Below are positions 60,089 through 64,000 of a stretch of 64,000 bases of DNA, piece after piece (the first letter of the stretch is position 1; the number at the start of each line of letters is the position of its first letter). Under the pieces are notes generated by a model. It was not told where the DNA came from. It did no database searches and worked only from the letters and a program-made list of their open reading frames with translations. A program made the translations under genes and the position numbers. The DNA lies in IMG/VR virus record IMGVR_UViG_3300033149_003588, positions 1 to 64,000 of that record; one strand, given 5' to 3'. Origin of the DNA: a virus.

Positions 60089-60745
60089 TCAACTAGATTC
60101 GTTCACATCTTCTTCTGTATTACCTATATCAGTAATCTGTTTGCGCAATAGCTCTATAAACTTGGTCACATCATCCTTATGCTTCAAAATAATAACTCTA
60201 TTAGGTGTAACCCACATACCATCTATCAATATTTTTTCATGAGGACCAGGATTTAATAAATGCTCAGATACGCTAAATACCGGATAATGTGCGGGACTAA
60301 GTATATGTTCTATAACATCATCTAACACGACATCACGAAGATTACCATTGTTATCACTAGTTTTAACCCCCATTATGCCAGACATATAAACATGAGCCAA
60401 CACTAATGGCCACAAATAAATTGGTATTTTATTAAGATCCACATCTAATAATGGTTTATCTAGCCTTTCATCAAGGTACTGACCCTTTATACCCTCTTGC
60501 GGTAAATCTGCTGCATTAGTCATAGATGTCTTCGATATCTCCCCAAGAGTCTTATCATCGCTAACCGCAGCTTCACATAGTGGATGTAAATCAACTGCCG
60601 ATATCAAAGAGCGAGCAAATAATATAGATTCTGTTACACGTTTTTTCTTATTCATATTATGCTTACTGTGTTTAACAAATTTGCGTGCAATATCGGGCTT
60701 TTGCGCCCACAAAAATCTACGTTGCTTCTCACTAACAAAAGGCAT
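60089..60745 (-). CDS. Head-region protein with 'SEKQRRFLWAxKP' N-terminus, 218 aa
   Basis: Start MPFVSEKQRRFLWAQKPDIA at 60745. This opening (S-E-K-Q-R-R-F-L-W/H-A-x-K-P-x-I-A) recurs in many small phage proteins of unknown function. The middle has LCEAAVSDDK, a possible protease site, and the C-terminal half is beta/alpha with EKILIDGMWVTPNRVIILK. Overlaps the protease gene. May be a head or portal accessory protein. Confidence 0.6.
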   Translation of the reverse strand: MPFVSEKQRRFLWAQKPDIARKFVKHSKHNMNKKKRVTESILFARSLISAVDLHPLCEAAVSDDKTLGEISKTSMTNAADLPQEGIKGQYLDERLDKPLLDVDLNKIPIYLWPLVLAHVYMSGIMGVKTSDNNGNLRDVVLDDVIEHILSPAHYPVFSVSEHLLNPGPHEKILIDGMWVTPNRVIILKHKDDVTKFIELLRKQITDIGNTEEDVNESS

Positions 60746-60826
60746 AATGTCGAATATGATATAACATAATTAAAACTATACTCTTTCATGGAAGACAAAC
60801 ACTATAATTATATATTATATTGCTAA

Positions 60827-63800
60827 TTACATCTTTGTTATTATGTGTTTAATCATCTCTAACTCCTCTTTTAATGCATTTAATACATCTTTGCTAAGAG
60901 GATATTCAGGATTTTGTAGAGTGTCGATTATTCTATTACCCCTATTGATAAGTAGTGCTTTTTTCAACTCCTCCTTACTAATCTTTCTTTTCCACCCACC
61001 GACACGCTTATACATAATACCATATCCCTTTCCAGCATCATCCAGCCATGCCCTAGATATCTGTTCGCTAGATAATTTCTTGGGTTTACCACGATATACC
61101 CTATCATGTGCATCAACATTAATATTCAATTTATCAATTAATTCTGGGTTATCACGAACCATGTCTATCAATGTATTAGTGGTGGCCCTATCATTTAATG
61201 TAATATCCACTATATCATGAGCTGCAGTATGTATATCATTAGCATGAGGCATCCTACGTAATGCACCAAAATCGTATCCGCTCATAAATATAGTATCTAA
61301 TGGATCCCATGGATTATAATAAAATAACTGCCATATAGTAAATTTTTCACCAGATTCAGTAGCTATGGGGGTAAGACCAATACGCCTAGCGTCAACAAAC
61401 GCATCACTCTGAAATACATAAGAACCAATTCTATATGTATTTTCAGTATTTGGGCGTCCTATGGGAATAGCTAATCGCATTATAGATTTAAATTGGGATA
61501 TATCAATGGGCATACCAAGCTGTGTTTCTATATCATGTCTAGCTTGTAAAACACTTTTCAAAAATTCTTGTGCTACTATAGAATATTCACTACTAGCTTC
61601 CATAGAATTAAATGAAAACGAGTTAATAACACCACCCAGAAAATCAGCACGATCACCAACATTTTTAACAGTGCCAATCCAGGGCTGTGCACCATGTATT
61701 CTTAGTGATGCATCAAGTAACAATCTACTGGGCATGTCAAGATCTGGATCTACATCAATACGAGTAAAGGCATTATTAACATTGGTTTCTACCCTAAATT
61801 TTATCGGAGCGGTACCCATATTTATATCTGCAAGTGCCGTGGCATCATCTATCCCTGCTTCTGCTGGCATATAAAATATCCTGCCATTCTGATAACAATA
61901 TCCAATCCATTTATGCTCGGTTATACCAGGCTGAGCGCCAGGGGCCCATGCGGTACCCAATATTAACTCACGTAATACGGTTTTCTTGCCAGTTACTGGA
62001 CTAATCACACTAGTATATGGACCACGCCACGCAGTCATAGTGAGACGTCCAATAACCTCGCGCGCCCTAGGAGTCAGTTTGCTCTTTATAAAATCTTGCC
62101 TAACAGTATCAAGTTTTCTCCATTGCCTAAGAAATTCTAATACACCAGGAGAACCAGTATTTTTCAATATGTCAACTAGTGACATATTCCAAAACTCAAG
62201 ATTGTGATCACTAACAGATATGTGACCAATCTTTTCTATTAATTTAGCTATTGCGGCACTTATCTTTTCTATATTGTTAGATACCCTGTCAGCAATATGG
62301 GCCGACATAGTACTCGTAATTTTCCATCTTAAATAAGATAATTCCTTTCCACCCAATTCACTAAATGATGGCCATTTATCAACAGCCCCCTTTAGTGGCA
62401 CACCACTAGGGTTAAACCCACCATATATCATATCATATATTTCCTTATTAGTATATAAACCTGTATCTTTCAACTCTTGTACAACTTTACCTACGGCCTC
62501 GACACCATAAAATTCCACACCACTAGGATCAGTATATAAATACTTGTCAAACAAAGCGATATTAAACGCTTCACATATCTTATCTTGCTCGGCATTCAGA
62601 ACAGACTTAATATCAAGTCCCAAAGAATCAACGAGTTCGGTTATAACCGAGTCAGCTGCTATTATACGTCCATTCACTATGTTCCTCGCCATAAGATCTA
62701 TGGCCATACTAATATCGCCAGACTCATAAAACATTTTTAGCGCGTCTTCAATTTCCCGAAGAGTTAATTCCTTGTGCCTTTCCGCAAGCTCTTCGGCACT
62801 AAGCCCTTCGTCACGATGTTCCTTAAATAAAGTAAACAATCTATCATATATATGATCGTGTGAAATACTACCCAATAAAACACGTATATCAGATGTCACA
62901 CCCCCATCTACCAATGAAACAGTATTATCTACTGCAATCTTTTGAATAGTCCGGACAATATCTGTGTTACCCTTGCTAAAATTTATCGCTGCATCAATAG
63001 AATCTGGTCCATACACAATTCTAGATATAAGACTTCTATTATATTTATCTTTAAACTCAGACCATAATTCGTCCCCACGTTTAACCGGCATAGCCTCCTT
63101 CCACTCATATATCTTATCATGGACAACCCGTGGAGATAACCCATTAGTAAATACCCCTTCCATATATAGTACACCATAATTAGAATTAACATTAAATCTG
63201 CCCCCCAAATCATCAGGCGAGGTTACAGCTAATTCAAACAAAGACTGCTGATATTCCACCTCACCAGCACTTCCAATCTTATCCCGTATTCTTGATAACC
63301 TTTTTCTATCTATCTCGACAGTAGAACGATTAGCCATTACAGCAGTGGGGAGGAATATTGGTGTATAAGTACACCTACATCTTCTATGACGTGGTAGAAC
63401 TGGCATTATGTGCCACTTTTCTTGTGGATAAATCTTGCCAGCATCAGCCAGGCAAACCGGACAAGTCATATTATCCATTACAACAGTAATCATAATGCCT
63501 TGCAATAAATCAGCATTGTCATTCATAAGCTGCTTTACAGCCGTGTTCACATATACACGCGCAAAATCCTGATATACAGCATATCTCCCAACCATCTTAT
63601 CTTTGCCACTATATTGCCCCCTCAATATACCATATATATTATCTTCTAATCTATTAAAATTAGTACCAAGATAGGCCTCTGGATTATTCTTAACCCTCAT
63701 TTCTAAATCATCAAGATCTTTATACATATCTAATAATAAACGCCTATCATAGTGTGACAATGTTAATTTATTATCTTTAAACCCAATCTTACTATATATC

Positions 63801-64000
63801 CTCCTCATCGTGGCCATAGTCTTACGATTATCAACAGTTACACCGATATCAGAATACATGGTATTAACAAGAGCCGAATTAGAAACTATAGTATCATGTA
63901 TACTCTTATCAATCTCACTAGACAATATACTGTTCCCAACTATCGAATCTATAACTTCCAAACCCCAATCATGCCCAATCCTCCCAAGTAATTTTTTAAT
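60827..64000 (-). CDS. SPP1 gp7/Mu gpF-like minor head protein with large C-terminal extension, N-terminus cut by window edge
   Basis: The frame stays open past a TTG at 63961 to base 64000, so the true start is outside. Near residue 170, TCPVCLADAGKIYPQEKWH...PVLPRHRRCRC is the zinc-ligand block of the SPP1 gp7/gpF head-morphogenesis family. The remaining 850 residues are helical and mixed (WRGPYTSVISPVTGKKT and so on), much longer than typical family members (250-450), so this is a fused or extended protein. It may act in portal-proximal assembly and DNA entry. The portal gene should lie upstream, beyond the window. Confidence 0.75.
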   Translation of the reverse strand: MKKLLGRIGHDWGLEVIDSIVGNSILSSEIDKSIHDTIVSNSALVNTMYSDIGVTVDNRKTMATMRRIYSKIGFKDNKLTLSHYDRRLLLDMYKDLDDLEMRVKNNPEAYLGTNFNRLEDNIYGILRGQYSGKDKMVGRYAVYQDFARVYVNTAVKQLMNDNADLLQGIMITVVMDNMTCPVCLADAGKIYPQEKWHIMPVLPRHRRCRCTYTPIFLPTAVMANRSTVEIDRKRLSRIRDKIGSAGEVEYQQSLFELAVTSPDDLGGRFNVNSNYGVLYMEGVFTNGLSPRVVHDKIYEWKEAMPVKRGDELWSEFKDKYNRSLISRIVYGPDSIDAAINFSKGNTDIVRTIQKIAVDNTVSLVDGGVTSDIRVLLGSISHDHIYDRLFTLFKEHRDEGLSAEELAERHKELTLREIEDALKMFYESGDISMAIDLMARNIVNGRIIAADSVITELVDSLGLDIKSVLNAEQDKICEAFNIALFDKYLYTDPSGVEFYGVEAVGKVVQELKDTGLYTNKEIYDMIYGGFNPSGVPLKGAVDKWPSFSELGGKELSYLRWKITSTMSAHIADRVSNNIEKISAAIAKLIEKIGHISVSDHNLEFWNMSLVDILKNTGSPGVLEFLRQWRKLDTVRQDFIKSKLTPRAREVIGRLTMTAWRGPYTSVISPVTGKKTVLRELILGTAWAPGAQPGITEHKWIGYCYQNGRIFYMPAEAGIDDATALADINMGTAPIKFRVETNVNNAFTRIDVDPDLDMPSRLLLDASLRIHGAQPWIGTVKNVGDRADFLGGVINSFSFNSMEASSEYSIVAQEFLKSVLQARHDIETQLGMPIDISQFKSIMRLAIPIGRPNTENTYRIGSYVFQSDAFVDARRIGLTPIATESGEKFTIWQLFYYNPWDPLDTIFMSGYDFGALRRMPHANDIHTAAHDIVDITLNDRATTNTLIDMVRDNPELIDKLNINVDAHDRVYRGKPKKLSSEQISRAWLDDAGKGYGIMYKRVGGWKRKISKEELKKALLINRGNRIIDTLQNPEYPLSKDVLNALKEELEMIKHIITKM

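Noticed and set aside
1-64000. CRISPR arrays, insertion sequences, canonical tRNA or rRNA genes
   Set aside because: No regularly spaced palindromic repeats with unique spacers, no transposase motifs and no cloverleaf were seen; repeats present are in-frame coding or short direct repeats.

Overview
The window is a segment of a tailed double-stranded DNA phage genome (Caudoviricetes). Every convincing gene lies on the minus strand, so transcription runs from base 64000 towards base 1. The gene order is that of a phage late region: SPP1 gp7/Mu gpF-like minor head protein, prohead protease fused to a scaffold, DUF2190 decoration protein, HK97-fold major capsid protein, neck and completion proteins, tail tube, an overlapping pair of tail-assembly chaperones, a 1699-residue tape measure, then a long run of receptor-facing tail and fibre genes. 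No sheath gene is visible, so a long flexible tail (siphovirus-like) is the best guess. The host cannot be told from the sequence. Strong AAGGAGG ribosome sites dominate the low-coordinate end.

Head block (about 48.2-64 kb). Eleven short, mostly basic ORFs start with nearly the same N-terminal peptide (M-[LIVF]-[IV]-P-[IV]-...-I-Q-E), and the major capsid protein and a histone-like repeat protein carry the same hydrophobic-x-Glu sites further in. This looks like a capsid-targeting/prohead-protease tag, analogous to that of T4 internal proteins, used here on an unusually large set of internal or ejected head proteins. The 111-bp gap between two head-block genes holds a 77-nt RNA (48771-48847, minus strand). 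It has a tmRNA-type tRNA-like domain: GGUUUCGAC, a G3.U70 wobble and discriminator A, GGAC before the T-arm, and a UUCGAU loop. In place of the whole messenger and pseudoknot part it has a short capped hairpin. I consider this the most novel object in the window. A lytic transglycosylase, a calcineurin-like phosphoesterase and a possible holin are interspersed.

Tail block (about 20.8-48.2 kb). Tail tube, chaperones and tape measure are followed by large beta-rich proteins with discoidin/LamG-like segments and repeated Y-x-D-I/V-D/N-I type strands. Several share related segments and probably form the adsorption apparatus.

Glycan and metabolism block (about 11.8-20.8 kb). This AT-rich stretch encodes an AAA ATPase, two glycosyltransferase proteins (one a GT2-GT32 fusion), an RmlC-like epimerase, a three-helix PQ-loop (SemiSWEET-like) membrane protein, two NAD(P)-dependent sugar-nucleotide enzymes, a deoxycytidylate deaminase and an exported thermonuclease. 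Together they could make and attach a modified sugar to virion or host surface.

A 615-bp non-coding segment (11165-11779) with tandem repeats and spaced CCCCACT motifs separates this from the accessory block (1-11.2 kb). There, small genes have strong ribosome sites and often short leader mini-ORFs. The block includes an adenosine-deaminase-like enzyme, a MoxR ATPase next to a VWA/HExxH protein flanked by two paralogous Cys-cluster proteins, and a tandem family of four DUF4116-like repeat proteins.

All functional calls come from motif reading by eye; no database search was possible.
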